Below are positions 40,301 to 51,643 of a stretch of 64,000 nucleotides of DNA, in pieces. A program made the translations under genes and the position numbers. The stretch is from Tetrahymena elliotti 4EA. Taxonomy: Eukaryota; Ciliophora; Oligohymenophorea; Hymenostomatida; Tetrahymenidae. The notes under the pieces are model-generated. The model was not told the DNA's origin. It made no database searches and was given only the letters and a program-made list of their open reading frames with translations. Position 1 is the stretch's first letter; each line of letters opens with the position of its first letter. The stretch is from assembly GCA_000231825.2 (NCBI GenBank), contig JH720337.1, forward strand, positions 479,122-543,121. The letters run 5' to 3'.

Positions 40301-42310
40301 ATCTATTAAATTGACATATATAATATATTTCAATTTTTTTGTTAGATAACTAATAATAAATAAAATATATTTTTTATTATTTTATTTCAATGCCAAAAAT
40401 TATTTTTCTTCGGTAAATAAATTTAATAATTATTTATTTATTTATAATTATTAACCTATAGAGTTTCAAAAGAAATTTTCTTGATAATCACTGAAATTCA
40501 AATTTTGAACGAATGCAAATGAACCAATTTATATATTAATTTCAGTGATCGTTAAATACCTAATTGAATGACAGCCATAAATTAATTAACAAAATATTTA
40601 AATACTGTTAATGTTTATCTTTTAAATTTGTCATTAAATTTATGAAGAAAATAATATTTTAAAAATAAAAGATTAAATAAATATTTGAAAAAAAATACAT
40701 TTTATAAATTCAAAAAATATGTGTTAGATTTCGTATCAAAGTAGAAAGATTTGTGTTTCTCATGCCAAGATAAAGTAAAATATTGATATATTTTAGAGAT
40801 TGGTCATTTGAATTGGCTAAAAAACAGAAAAAAAAATCAAAGATAGATTAGATTTTTTGAGTTATCTATCGATAATTATTATTTGCATCTCTAAAAATTA
40901 ACAGATTAAATTTCAAAAATGATGAAATAATTAAAAATTGAAAATCAAAGTAATTTCAAATAGAATGAAATTTAAGATAATAAGTTAGTGAGTGATTAAA
41001 TAATTTCATTAATAATAAAAATATTACTAGATGTTAGAACAAAATATAAATTTAAGGTGGTTTAAATAAAATATTTTTTAAAGAGTTTACTTTTTGTTAA
41101 AAAATATATTTTTTATGTAATATGGATTGATATTTTGGTATGCAAGTTAGGGCTGGATAAACAATAAATTTTGTAAAAATAAAATCATAAAATTAAATGA
41201 TATTGATATGAATTGGTGAACAGAAAAATTCTTATTTTAAGAGATTCATAAATGCCAAAGAAGTCTGTTTTTGCTTAACAATAAATTAAATGATAAATGT
41301 TAATTAGGAAGAAGAAATATAACTAAATATTATATTACATATAAATTTGATTTATCAAGAGAGTGAGTTAATTGTTTTTTGATTTATTAATTGATTGATT
41401 GATTTTTTTCTAAATAAGTTCTTCTTGTTTATATTATTCATTCATTCAATTATTTGTTTCTAATATATTATCTTTTTCTTAAGGTTATGCTTTTTTGTAT
41501 GGATTTTTTTCTTTTTTATTTATTGAATGAGAGAATATGCTTAGGTGTATTGGTTGATGTGTTAGAACTTATCAAGAAAATTAATAAATATTAAACAAGA
41601 AAATTAAGAAATTAAAAAGTGAAGAAAAAGAAAGACATTTGAAAACCAATCAACAAAATCTATAAGAAAAGCTTATTAAAAGGAGAAGAAAAGCTAACAA
41701 ATCAAAGGTAAAATACTATTAATATTTTTTATTTTTAGGAAGAGACAGTGACAACTCAATAATGATTCTTAGTTTTGTATTTAAGTAGTCTTAGCAAGCA
41801 AAAAATCAAGCAAAAATCATATTTTAAAATGACTTTTTCAAAATTTTGATCTCTTTCTTAGTTGAACATAATTAGAGATAAACATAAGAATAATATTTTC
41901 AAAAAGATTGGGAAAAGTAGCAACGAAATGAAAAAGTTATAATGAAACAATTTAAAGATAAATGAAAAATTTTTCTATTTTTAATTGAAGCTTAGTTAGA
42001 GGAATAAAATGGCTGGTTGAAATAATCATAAATTAAATCAGTTGGTTGAAAAGGTTCATTGATATAGAAACAATTCATTTTTATTAAGATTGATTAAAAT
42101 TTAGTTAATATTAGTTTATTTATAATTTTTTCAGTTTAACCAACGACCAATAAGATTGATTATAAAGGAAGAAAATAAAAATTTCAATAACAAACAGTAA
42201 TTGAAAAAGAGACTAAAAATACAAAATAAGAAGATCATTAGTGATTTTTAGAAGCTCAAAAAGAAATTTTATAACTAAAATATATTTAAACTCTAAAAAT
42301 TGTAGAAATT
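37384..42310. other. 4.9-kb gene-poor AT-rich region
   Basis: The longest stretch without a supported gene. No frame with coding character on either strand. The one distinctive site is the hairpin pair next to a TA microsatellite at 37885-37935 (listed separately). The last few hundred bases should hold the promoter of the ERK7-like kinase. Confidence 0.5.
37885..37935. repeat. Twin hairpin next to TA microsatellite, copy 1
   Basis: Two small inverted repeats in a row: CCTGAAGCTTAGG (37885-37897) and GAATCTTAGGATTC (37901-37914), followed by an alternating TA run. On the minus strand the core GAATCCTAAGATTCGTGCCT matches GAAACCAAAGTTTCGAGCCT of the site at 47.7 kb at 15 of 20 positions, with the same spacing of arms. 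No coding role. Confidence 0.45.
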
Positions 42311-44635
42311 ATGAGCAGCAACGAGGAAATTGAGCCACATATTTTAAGAAAATTTGAAATCATTCAAAAATTGGGTAAAGGAGCATACGGTATTGTTTGG
42401 AAAGCATTTTGCAAGAAGACAAAGCAAATTGTTGCTTTAAAAAAGGTATTTGATGCTTTCCACAACGCAACTGATGCTTAAAGAACATTCCGTGAAGTTA
42501 TGTTCTTGCAAGAACTCAATGGACATGAGAATATCATTAGACTCATCAATATCATCAAGGCAGAAAATAATAAAGATTTGTACATGGTTTTTGATTTTAT
42601 GGAAACTGATCTGCATGCTGTTATTAGAGCTAACATTTTAGAAGAAATTCACAAGTAGTATGTTGTCTATTAAATTCTTAAAGCCATGAAGTACATTCAT
42701 TCAGGTGAATTGATTCATCGTGATTTGAAGCCATCTAATATCCTCCTTAACAGCGAATGCTTGGTCAAATTAGCTGATTTTGGACTCGCCCGTTCCGTTG
42801 CAGTTACCGATGACGATGATAATCCAGTCAGAACTGAATATGTAGCTACTCGTTGGTATCGTGCCCCAGAAATCTTATTGGGCAGTACTAAGTATGCTAA
42901 GGCTGTAGATATGTGGAGTATAGGATGTATAGTGGGAGAACTAATAACTAACAGAGCTATCTTCCCTGGTAATTCCACCCTCAATCAAATTGAAAAAGTT
43001 TTAGAACTGACTGGTAAGCCCTCTTAAGAAGATATAGAGTCGTTAGAATCTTAATTAGCATGGAACATTATCAGCTCAATAAATGTTCAAAAGAAGAAAA
43101 CTTTCCACCAAATGTTCCCTGGCGCCAGTGAAGAAGCTATTGATCTTATTAAGAAACTTCTTTGTTTCAATCCTAAAAATCGTCTTACTGTTGAATAAGC
43201 TCTTGAGCATCCTTACGTTAAAGATTTCCACTGCCCTGATGAGGAAATTGTTTGCGGAAGAGTCATTCCCATCAGCATGAATGACAATAAAAAATTCTCA
43301 ATCAAAGAATACAGAGAAGCTCTCTACAATCAGATTTACCAAGAAAAGAGAATCAAACGATAATAAAACAGAGACATTTACTTGAAGCAGTAATAGTAGA
43401 TTACTTAAGGTGGAAATAGTCAAGTTTCTTAATCTGGTTAATCTTCCCAACCTGTTTCATCCCAACAGATACCTTCTTCCTCACAATCTACCTAATCTTC
43501 TGTTACCCAATAGCAGTAGTAGTAATAAATGTAAGAAAAGAGCAAGAATCAATATAGTTCTTCTCAATAATAGCAAGCTTAGCAATATTAATAGTAGCAA
43601 TAATTATAACAATAATAGGTGCCTTAACGCCAATCATCTCAATCCTCTTAGCCTTCATCGCAACAAAACGTTCAACAAAATTAACAGAAGTATTAGTAAC
43701 AACAGTAATAATAGCGCTACTTTGATTAGGAAAAAGAATAATATAAGCCAAGTTCCCAATAATAGTATTTATAATAATAGCAACAACTCCAACAACAATA
43801 AGCTTTACAGTAATAACAAATGCAAAAGTCTTATTACAACTCCCAAAACTTTAACAATAGTTAAGTTTAAGCATAACAAACTAATACGCAATCAACTTCT
43901 CAAGGAAATAATTATAGCGGCTACAAATCAGGTAGTTAGGGAAGCACAACAACCAATGCCTCCGCTGCTCAATATGCTGGATATGATGATAAAAAAGTTC
44001 TCATGAACTCTTCGAATTAAATTTAAAATAAAAACTCCTCATAAGTCTACACCCAAAGCTCAGGAGCTAATCAAACAAGCTCTTAAGCCTCCTAGTAGCA
44101 ATATGTACCAAGCTCTTCCAATACTATCTATGGGTAAGGCGTTACTAGCTCTGTTGCTAATGGTAATACTCTTTACAATTAATCTTAATTAAATGGTTCT
44201 AAATAACAATCATCTTCCCTTGGTCATGCATAAAATAAGTATTCATCAACCTAGCCATATTAATAAGCCTAGCCTTCCAAGTACATGAATTCTACATAAA
44301 ATGCATAAAAATATGTTAATAATAACAACAACAGCAATGGATAATTAGGAGGAAGCTAAAACAATATTGGCGGTAATCAAACAAACTCTCAAAATCACTA
44401 CTAAGCAGCCCAGCAATACCTCTAACAACATATGCAATAATAGTAGCAATAATAAGTATAATAACCTCAAACCAAATATGGAGTTACTTATCACCATGGA
44501 CATTCTCAAAGTTCTGGTTCAAGTAACACCTTCGCATAGTACTAATAACACTATCAATAGTAACAAAGAACAACTGGAATAACTGCAAATCACCAAAGAT
44601 AACCATCAAATAATGCTTAAAAAATTCGTAAATGA
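42311..44635 (+). CDS. MAPK15: MAP kinase of the ERK7/8 (MAPK15) type with Gln-rich tail
   Basis: Single uninterrupted exon, 774 residues. Complete MAP kinase domain in the first ~350 residues: GKGAYG loop (22-27), ATP lysine K44 in VALKK, HRDLKPSN (136-143), DFG (156-158), activation-loop TEY (175-177), then VATRWYRAPE. The sequence around TEY and the downstream FNPKNRLTVEQALEHPYV fit the ERK7/8 subfamily, whose members act at basal bodies and cilia and phosphorylate their own TEY. The C-terminal ~400 residues are Gln-, Ser- and Asn-rich low-complexity sequence with glutamine encoded mostly by TAA and TAG, which is why standard-code translation breaks up completely. ERK7-type kinases generally carry a long C-terminal extension. 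Base composition of the kinase domain is richer in GC than its surroundings, suggesting high expression or strong codon selection. Confidence 0.92.
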
Positions 44636-45447
44636 GAGGGCCAAGCAAATTGTGAATTAATTAATATAACTAACCAACATATAATAAACTTATTGAGACA
44701 TAAAACTAACAACAATCCTACCTAATAAATATGATTGATACTATAATAGTTATTTTTCTATTTACAAATTGCACATATATTTCTTATAATAAAATCAATA
44801 TTAATTTAGCATCCACTCTTCATGTATAAATAATATAATTCAAACAATCATCAAAAAATAAATAAATAAATAAATTAAATAGAGTTGCCAAAATTCATTC
44901 AGAATTTGTTAAATTCCCTAAATTTTCATCAAATGAGTAAAAAAATGGCTTGTTTTAATTTTCTTGCTTTTTCTTTTACTTAAAGATTTGATAATTATCT
45001 GAATGAAAATATGATAAAGAATCTCATCAGATTATACTTAGACTTAGACTGAATAATTACAAATATGACGTGAGATGACTTTATTAAAGCAAAATATATA
45101 ATAATTGTAAATTATAAATATTTTTCTTTGTGTTAACTAACATTTGCTTTTTATATTTTCCTGCAACTATTTTCTAAAAATTTCTACGTTTTGATATCAA
45201 TTTAATATTCTGAATCTAGTTTTTTAGATTAAATAAATAACTTCTTTTCTTTCTCAACCAAATCAGAAAATTATTGAAAATAAATTTCCAGATAGGATTC
45301 TTTGATTAATTTAATGTTTGCTCTAAATTTATCTACTCTAACAAAAAAAGAACTTAGAATTAAGTTTTGGTGTTGTTATTTAACAAATATTTAATCATTG
45401 ATAAATTAATAATCTAAAAAAAAGAAAAAGATATTCAAAAAATAGAA
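44636..45447. other. Intergenic spacer
   Basis: AT-rich DNA between two plus-strand genes; 3' region of the ERK7-like kinase and promoter of the next gene. Nothing specific seen. Confidence 0.45.
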
Positions 45448-45960
45448 ATGCAATAATTTGAAAATATCTCTGAGTAAAATGAAATTCTAAATTAAAATGA
45501 TTCTTTTGAGGCATATCAATAATAACAATAATATTACCATTAAACAGGCCCCTCCTTATTAAAAGATAAAATCAAAAAAGAGAAGAAGAATATTTCTTAC
45601 AAAATTGTTTATGAATGTGTTTTAAATAAACTCTAACAAATTGCTCAGATGAACTAAAGGGGATTAATGCTATATTAAATATACTAATAACAAAGCTTAA
45701 CTGATGATAACTATAAATCAAATCTATTAAAACTATTAAATGATATATACTTAGATTAATGTTATTTAGAGTTTTATATTTACAGAAGCAACGGATTAGC
45801 AGATTTTATTGAAAGACTCCTTGATTTACTAAAATAAAGTTTTATAGATGGATATAGAACAATTAAGAGGTATTTAGAAGATTAAGACGGTTTTTAAAAA
45901 TTGGAGGAGATCTATTTAATAGTAAGCGAAATAGTAGGTAAGCCACCTATAAAAAAGTGA
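45448..45960 (+). CDS. Hypothetical protein, 170 residues, single exon
   Basis: Not recognised. The first 35 residues are Gln/Asn-rich (MQQFENISEQNEILNQND). The rest is a compact, probably all-helical domain (NISYKIVYECVLNKLQQIAQ, SNLLKLLNDIYLDQCYLEFY, GLADFIERLLDLLKQSF). It ends EIVGKPPIKK before TGA. No signal peptide, membrane segment or catalytic motif. The charge pattern and mixed codon use support a real gene. It lies between the ERK7-like kinase and another single-exon gene on the same strand, each with its own spacer. Confidence 0.7.
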
Positions 45961-46700
45961 AGCTAATTATGAGAAAAAAAGGAAAAATTCTTCATATCAT
46001 CTGTTAGTCTTAAATTAAGTTGAATAAAATAGCGATGACTGAACGAACCTACCACATTTCTATATTTTGAATTTAATTAATTATGATATATATATTTAAA
46101 AACTAGTAGTTTATTCTGTATTATTTTTTTGTCAAAATTAATAAATAATTTTTTTAAATAAATTTAATCTGATTCATTTTTTTAAAGTAGTTTTATTTTA
46201 ACTAGGCACTTGCTCTGCTTTTTATAGAAACAAATAAATATATTCTAAAATTCTCTAATTTTTGATAGGTATTTAAAGTATAATAATATGAATTTATAAG
46301 ATTCAGATTTTTTCAAGTTTATTTTTAAATTTTCTTAATTATTTTTCATTTTTCAATACTCTATTATCATCCATCAAAGAGTTTTAAATCAAAATTTGTT
46401 TTTAAATCAGAATATATAAATGATGAACTGCTTTATTGGTTTTCTTTCAATTTTAGATGTCTTATTAAAGTAAAAAAAATAAACAAACCACCAGAATAAA
46501 TTGTCAAAAAATTTGTATCACTTTTAAAGAGTTTTTTGAAAAATGAAAAATATTACACATAAGTATTTAACTAGATAAATACAAGAATTCAGGATTGAGA
46601 GCTTTAAAAGGATGATGACAATAGCCTTTTATATAATTAAATACTTTAAGTATCTCCTAATTAAAGTTTTAAAAAACAAAGAAAGATAATAAACACAAAA
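45961..46700. other. Intergenic spacer
   Basis: 740 bp of AT-rich DNA between two plus-strand single-exon genes. No recognisable feature. Confidence 0.45.
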
Positions 46701-47558
46701 ATGTTCAATAGTTCATTTGAATAAAGCTAAGTGCAAAACGAAGAAAATTAAGATGGCTATCCTTAAGAATATGAATAACCTGAATAAATAAACTATAAAG
46801 ACATCTCACGCTAAACTGGCGTCATAAGCCAAACATTAATGACATTAACTTCAACGAGATCTAGTGAAAATAGAGATACGAATTAGTCATCAAATCAAGA
46901 AGAAGATCCAAGACACATATTTTAACGTCTTTATAGATGCTTATTTAATGAATTAGTAGGAATGTATGAAGGTAATAAGGAAATATAACCTATTATACAA
47001 AAATTTAAAACTGAGCATTCCAGAGAATAATATAAAAAATACCTTGGAGAAATATTAGAAGTTGTATTAGAATTGAGTACTTTAAATTTTGTCAAGTTAT
47101 AAAGTACCACTGATAAGAATGAATTTGAAGTATTAATAAGAGATATAATTGATAATCACAGTAAAAAATAAAGAAAGGCTAACAGTAATAATAAAATTTA
47201 ATACACAGGAGAAAACTCTAGCAAATATATATAAAAAATATTTATTTGCGTCTAAAAAATAAAAGAACAAAAGTAATCAAAATCTAATTTAATAAATTTA
47301 ATATATAATGATTTTTTAAGAAATAGATTGATTGAAACTCCAAAAAAGAAATTTGAAAAAGAAAGCAAATTACAACAAGTACCTATCTTTCATAACTCAA
47401 ATGAAAGTCAAATCTATTCAAATAAAAAATACCGACAAATTCAAGATGATTAATCAGAAAAAATTAAATAAGCCAAAGTGATGAAAAATTAGATGAAAGA
47501 GTCCTATCACCTTTCTAACATTCAAAGTAAAATGGAAGAAGAGATATCAGATTTTTGA
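46701..47558 (+). CDS. Hypothetical protein, 285 residues, single exon
   Basis: Not recognised. Starts MFNSSFEQSQVQNEENQDGY, an acidic Q/N-rich leader, followed by a Ser/Thr-rich stretch and a helical segment (HIFQRLYRCLFNELVGMYEG, YLGEILEVVLELSTLNF). The last 120 residues are basic and coiled-coil-like (SEKIKQAKVMKNQMKESY), ending KMEEEISDF. No membrane span or enzyme motif. Probably soluble; possibly DNA- or cytoskeleton-associated, but nothing in the sequence decides this. The 3' end is followed within about 40 bp by the TA-flanked structured element. Confidence 0.7.
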
Positions 47559-47597
47559 TAAGAAGAGTAGAAGATAACTAAAAAATTGATTAAATAA

Positions 47598-47745
47598 ATA
47601 TATATATATATATATAATTGGAACTAATTCCTTCCTGCCTATTTTATACTCTTAGGCTTTATCCAGGAAAAAGTTATATATGTGAGCCTCATAGCTCAAG
47701 GCTCGAAACTTTGGTTTCACATCCATATATATATATATATATTCA
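47598..47745. repeat. Structured non-coding element between two TA microsatellites, copy 2
   Basis: About 110 bp bounded on each side by an alternating AT run (about 47598-47617 and 47724-47742). It is packed with inverted repeats: GGAA/TTCC (47620-47631), TTCCTG/CAGGAA (47632-47637 with 47664-47669) enclosing GCCTA/TAGGC, GAGCCT/AGGCTC (47684-47689 with 47699-47704), and GAAAC/GTTTC (47705-47718), the last two enclosed by GTGA/TCAC. Its right half resembles the site at 37.9 kb. It could be a small mobile-element remnant, a structured RNA gene or an unstable cruciform. It lies between a plus-strand and a minus-strand gene that converge on it. Confidence 0.5.
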
Positions 47746-47803
47746 GGAAAATTTATGTAGACATCAAATAAATTACAATTAGCATACATTAACATTAATA
47801 TTT

Positions 47804-48992
47804 TCAATATCTTTTAAAATATTTATTTTGTTCAAACCAGCTAAAGTTCAAGAAAGTGAGCCTCTTAAATTTTAAGATAATTTTTTTCAAAGAAGTTTAG
47901 TCAACAGGTACCATGTCACTTTATTATTAACAAAAATTAAAATAAATTCACAAAAATTTTAATTACTCAAAGTAAAGCTAAATAAAATTGAGATTTTAGC
48001 AAAATTTCAAGCATTTAAAAAATCTTATTAAACCCGAGTCATAAATTTGAGTGATCTCCATACCATCAAAAATAACAATATCAATAGTAGGATGTTCACT
48101 TTAGAATATTTTAACATAATTAACTAAATTATATTATTTACAAATAAATTTTATTACCCAAAATCTAAAATTAGCGTTTCAAGTTTAGTAAGCAAAGACA
48201 AAGCTTTTCCAAGTTATAATAGGGTATTATCATCTATAGATTAACTTAAATAAAAAATTAAAAATAAAATTTTTAAGAATCCTAATTACCAAATTGCAAG
48301 GTTTAAGTGTTAAAGATTAAGGCACTTAGAAAGATCTTAAGCAAAAAGTAAAGTTCCATCTAAATTTACTGAATTGTATCTATACATTATAAAATGTAAA
48401 TCTTAAATGCCTTTTTGTAAAATCATTTTCAATTTTTTACTGATAATTTAAATCAAGATGAGTTAAACTTTAGATTTTACTGATTGATTTTGCTAATTTA
48501 GTTATCCCTATATTGCCAATTCTCCACGAGCTAAAAAATAATAAAAATTAAAAAGGTTTTCCAAAATAGTATACAAATCTACAATATATTTAGTCTGAGA
48601 AAATTTAATTTCTAGCTTCTTTCAACAAGTTTACATATTTTGTCCATATTTTTACTAGGAAAAGAAGTAATATTCGCTCTCCTTTTAAGTTTTAATTTTT
48701 AAATAAAAAATTAGGATTTTAAAAAGAAAATTAAAAAATAATTAATAATTAGTTTTCGATAATATATTAATTATTTGTTAAATTAGTTTTTTTAAAAAAG
48801 TAAAATTTAAACTTATTACATAGGAGAATCTATTGAAAGTGATAAAGCATTTTCTGATTTCAAATAATCTAACTAAAATATTTTTTTTAATTTGAAAAAA
48901 TATTAAAATAACATTACCTAAGAATAGTTTTCTATTGTTATTTTTTATTTCTAATCATTATGAATGTTAAGAAGAACATCAAATTAGTGCAT
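47804..48992 (-). CDS. Leucine-rich-repeat protein LRR-2, 5' end uncertain
   Basis: Minus-strand gene with about one leucine-rich repeat per exon: NLDGTLLFAQDLSKCLNLQH then LNLAI; GKALSLLTKLETLILDFG; DSGLIRFFKCLKFCQNLNFI; and a last exon ending SWFEQNKYFKRY before TGA at 47804. Introns again follow the L-x-L-x-L strand. A 5' exon reads MHQFDVLLNIHNDQKQKI and may extend upstream into EELEELEPEFK without a visible ATG. Repeats are poorly conserved and some joins are tentative, so a decaying copy cannot be excluded. Family as for LRR-1, LRR-3 and LRR-4; function unknown. Confidence 0.55.
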
Positions 48993-49701
48993 TTTAAATT
49001 CTGGTTCAAGTTCTTCTAACTCTTCTTTATTTTATTCTTATTTATTAAAAAAACTATTTAAATTTTATTTTTATTATTTTGAATGAAAATCTAATATCTG
49101 ATATTACTCAAAAAATATTTTAAATTTTTAGATAAATTACTTTTCTTTTTTTTTATTGAATTACTTTTTGATTAGCTATCTCCCATAGTATCTAAATATT
49201 TTTTTAATTTCTATCCTGCAAATAAATTATTCTAAAAAACTGCTAATTTATTCATTCAAATATACATACATAAATTTAATTATTTATTGTATTTTACAAA
49301 ATGAAATATCTAGTATTATTTTTGTTTAAGTTAAATTGTTTTTTTTTTGATAGCTTTTTAATAAAAATATTTGTAAAAAGCTTCAGCTTTAATCTTTATA
49401 ATAAAATATTTTTGATTCACTTTTATTTCAATTTTTAAGATTATTTTGTTTTTTAGTAAATTTTGAAAATAATCTTCATACAAGGTGATATTTTTTAATT
49501 AGAAATAATAGGATTTTCTATACAAATTAAATGAAAATTCACTTAAAAGCTAGTCCTATAATTTCTATTTTCAAATAATAGCATATTAGTTCTGATAATA
49601 AATACTAACTAATTGATTAATTAGAAAATCTTTGATTAGAAAAAATTAAAAACTTTATAAAATCAAAAAAAGTAAAAAAATTAGTAAAATAATTAGGTAA
49701 A
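48993..49701. other. Intergenic spacer, divergent promoters
   Basis: AT-rich DNA between the 5' ends of LRR-2 (minus) and the REEP-like gene (plus). Missing 5' exons of either gene may lie here. Confidence 0.4.
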
Positions 49702-50508
49702 ATGTCAATGTTAAATTCAATAATGTAAGATAGCAATTATTTACAGAAATAGCAAATAATAAATATTAATAAATATTAATTAGATACTTATTTAAGATAG
49801 TAATACCTGCTTATTATTCATTGAAATTCTTAAAAAAACGCAATCAATAATAGATATCTAATATTTTGAAATTTTGGTGTGTCAATAGTGTATGGACTAT
49901 TTTTGAAGTTTTATTACCCATGGTTGTTGATTAGTAAGAATTTATTGATTCTTTTATTCAAGAATAAAATAAATATAAAACTGCTTCTCCTTTAAATTAT
50001 TAAATCAATTATATTTTTATCACAAATAATTAGATGGTTCTTCTTTATAACAAATATAATATTCTATGTAGCATTGACATTCCCTGAATACAAAAGAGCT
50101 GGATAAGTTTTTGATTTAACTATTTCAAAGCTATACATAAAGAATTAAGAAGTTATTTAGTAATATGCAGATATGGTAATAAAATATTTTAAGATTTAAA
50201 TTGCTATTAAAACTTAAACTGACATTTATCATTTCTTTTTTCTAAAATTATTTTTCACAATATTTAGATTGAAAACAAATTTGATGATGCTACTGGATCT
50301 GTTACCAACAAAGTAAAAAATGTCTTATCCGTTTCAGTTTTTCCAAGTAAATTTTTATTTTAAATGGTCATCTTTAATCAATTTAATTTTATAATTAATA
50401 GAAATCCAATTTGTATTTGAAAAAACTGTAAAAAAAGCTTTATTTTCTTTCAGTCAAAAGTAAATAGCTGCAGAAGAATAAGAATCTACTGAAAAAAAGC
50501 AAGAATGA
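49702..50508 (+). CDS. REEP/HVA22 (TB2/DP1) family ER membrane protein, 5' end uncertain
   Basis: ER-shaping hairpin membrane protein of the REEP/Yop1/HVA22 family. Spliced reading: VIPAYYSLKFLKKRNQ, the family PAYxSxKxL block; then LKFWCVNSVWTIFEVLLPMV, matching the WxxYWVVxxxFxxxE block; then, across an intron from 49946 (GTAAGA) to about 50033 (AATTAG), DQWFFFITNIIFYVALTFP with EYKRAGQVFDLTISKLYI, matching the WxPxYxxxKxxFLxWLxxP block. Two more introns follow. The tail (ENKFDDATGSVTNKVKNVLS ... TEKKQE) is amphipathic and charged, as usual. The 3' end at TGA 50508 is firm. The frame is open upstream of VIPAYY but its start codon was not found; 49702 is the nearest ATG region and not in the same frame, so a small 5' exon is missing. 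Confidence 0.68.
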
Positions 50509-51643
50509 ACTATTTGTCTAGATATCAAAAAATTTCTTTTCAAAAATCTATTATTTCAAAAAAATATAAAATTTAAATAAATTTATATTAATTATTTGTT
50601 TAAATTATTTTCAACAAAGTCATCAAAAAATTTAATTAAAAGTAAAAATAATAAATTTATTTCTTTTTTGTTTGTTTGTTTTCATTAATTTGATCTTGTT
50701 TTAAAATTCAAAAATTGATAGAATTATCATGATATACTATTAATCTATTTTAAAAACAAAACTAAAAATTATTTTAGTATGAAGAATAAAAACATAGACA
50801 AATTACTTCTTACATAAGTAAAAAATTATTATAAATTAACTAATAAAAGAAAATCATTTGAATTGAAGCTTTAAGGAAATAGAGATGTTTAAAATTATTT
50901 AGAAATTCAGTCAAAATTTTAACTAAAACATACAGTTAGTTTGTTTACTATTTTTATTTTTGAAAAGCTGGTTGAAAAAAAGTTTTCTATTTGTGGTTAT
51001 TTTAATTAAAAAAAAATTTTATTGTAAAATTAAAAATTTCGAGAGATAGGTCAATACAAACAAGTAGGAGGAATGTTGTGAAAAAATTAGCATTATTGTA
51101 AAATTTATTAAAGAAATCTTCTACTAATAATCCTAAAATATAAATAATAGTGATTTAAAGGGTAATTAATACAGAGCCAAATAATCAAAAAAAAAGAAGA
51201 AGAAATAAAAGATATTTTTAATGTATTGAGATTGAAGATAATTTTTAGTTTTTTTAAAAGTAACAAATAAGAATAAATACATATTTTAAAGATATTTAAT
51301 TTTTAAGAGTTATTTGTGTGTGGGTTTTGATTAATTTTTATTTTTTAATTTTTCTTAAACGGGATCTGATAGTTTTGTTTTCCCCTTTTATAAGTTAAAT
51401 ATAATTTCTATTAGAACTTTCAAACAAATTTGTTTAAAAAAATTAGTTTTGTAAATAAGTTTTAACTATTCAATAAGTTATTCAGGTTAGTGTGTAAAAA
51501 GTAGGCAGTATTTATTTACTAATTACCTTAGTCTTTAGAATTATAAGATAATTTTTTTGATAAAACTTATAAAGTTTGATTAAATTATTTAGACTGTCAT
51601 TCAAAGATCATAATTTTTTGTACAGTTATCATCTTTTATTTGT
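50509..51643. other. Intergenic spacer, convergent 3' ends
   Basis: 1.1 kb of AT-rich DNA with long A and T runs. No coding frame supported. Confidence 0.45.

Noticed and set aside
43503..43751. Minus-strand ORF opposite the ERK7-like tail
   Set aside because: Antisense image of a CAA/TAA/TAG repeat tract; no independent coding signal.
43410..44006. Long standard-code ORF of 198 codons in another frame of the ERK7-like gene
   Set aside because: It is an Asn/Leu-rich shadow of the Gln-rich tail; the frame continuous with the kinase domain explains the sequence.
47680..47722. tRNA gene or tRNA-derived element at the hairpin site
   Set aside because: The arms do not give a seven-base acceptor stem or a GGTTCGA-type T loop, so a cloverleaf could not be drawn.
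49702..50508. Reticulon-domain protein as first reading of this gene
   Set aside because: Correct splicing at 49946/50033 brings PAYYSLKFL, FWCVNSVWTIFE and WFFF...P into one frame, which fits REEP/HVA22 rather than reticulon.
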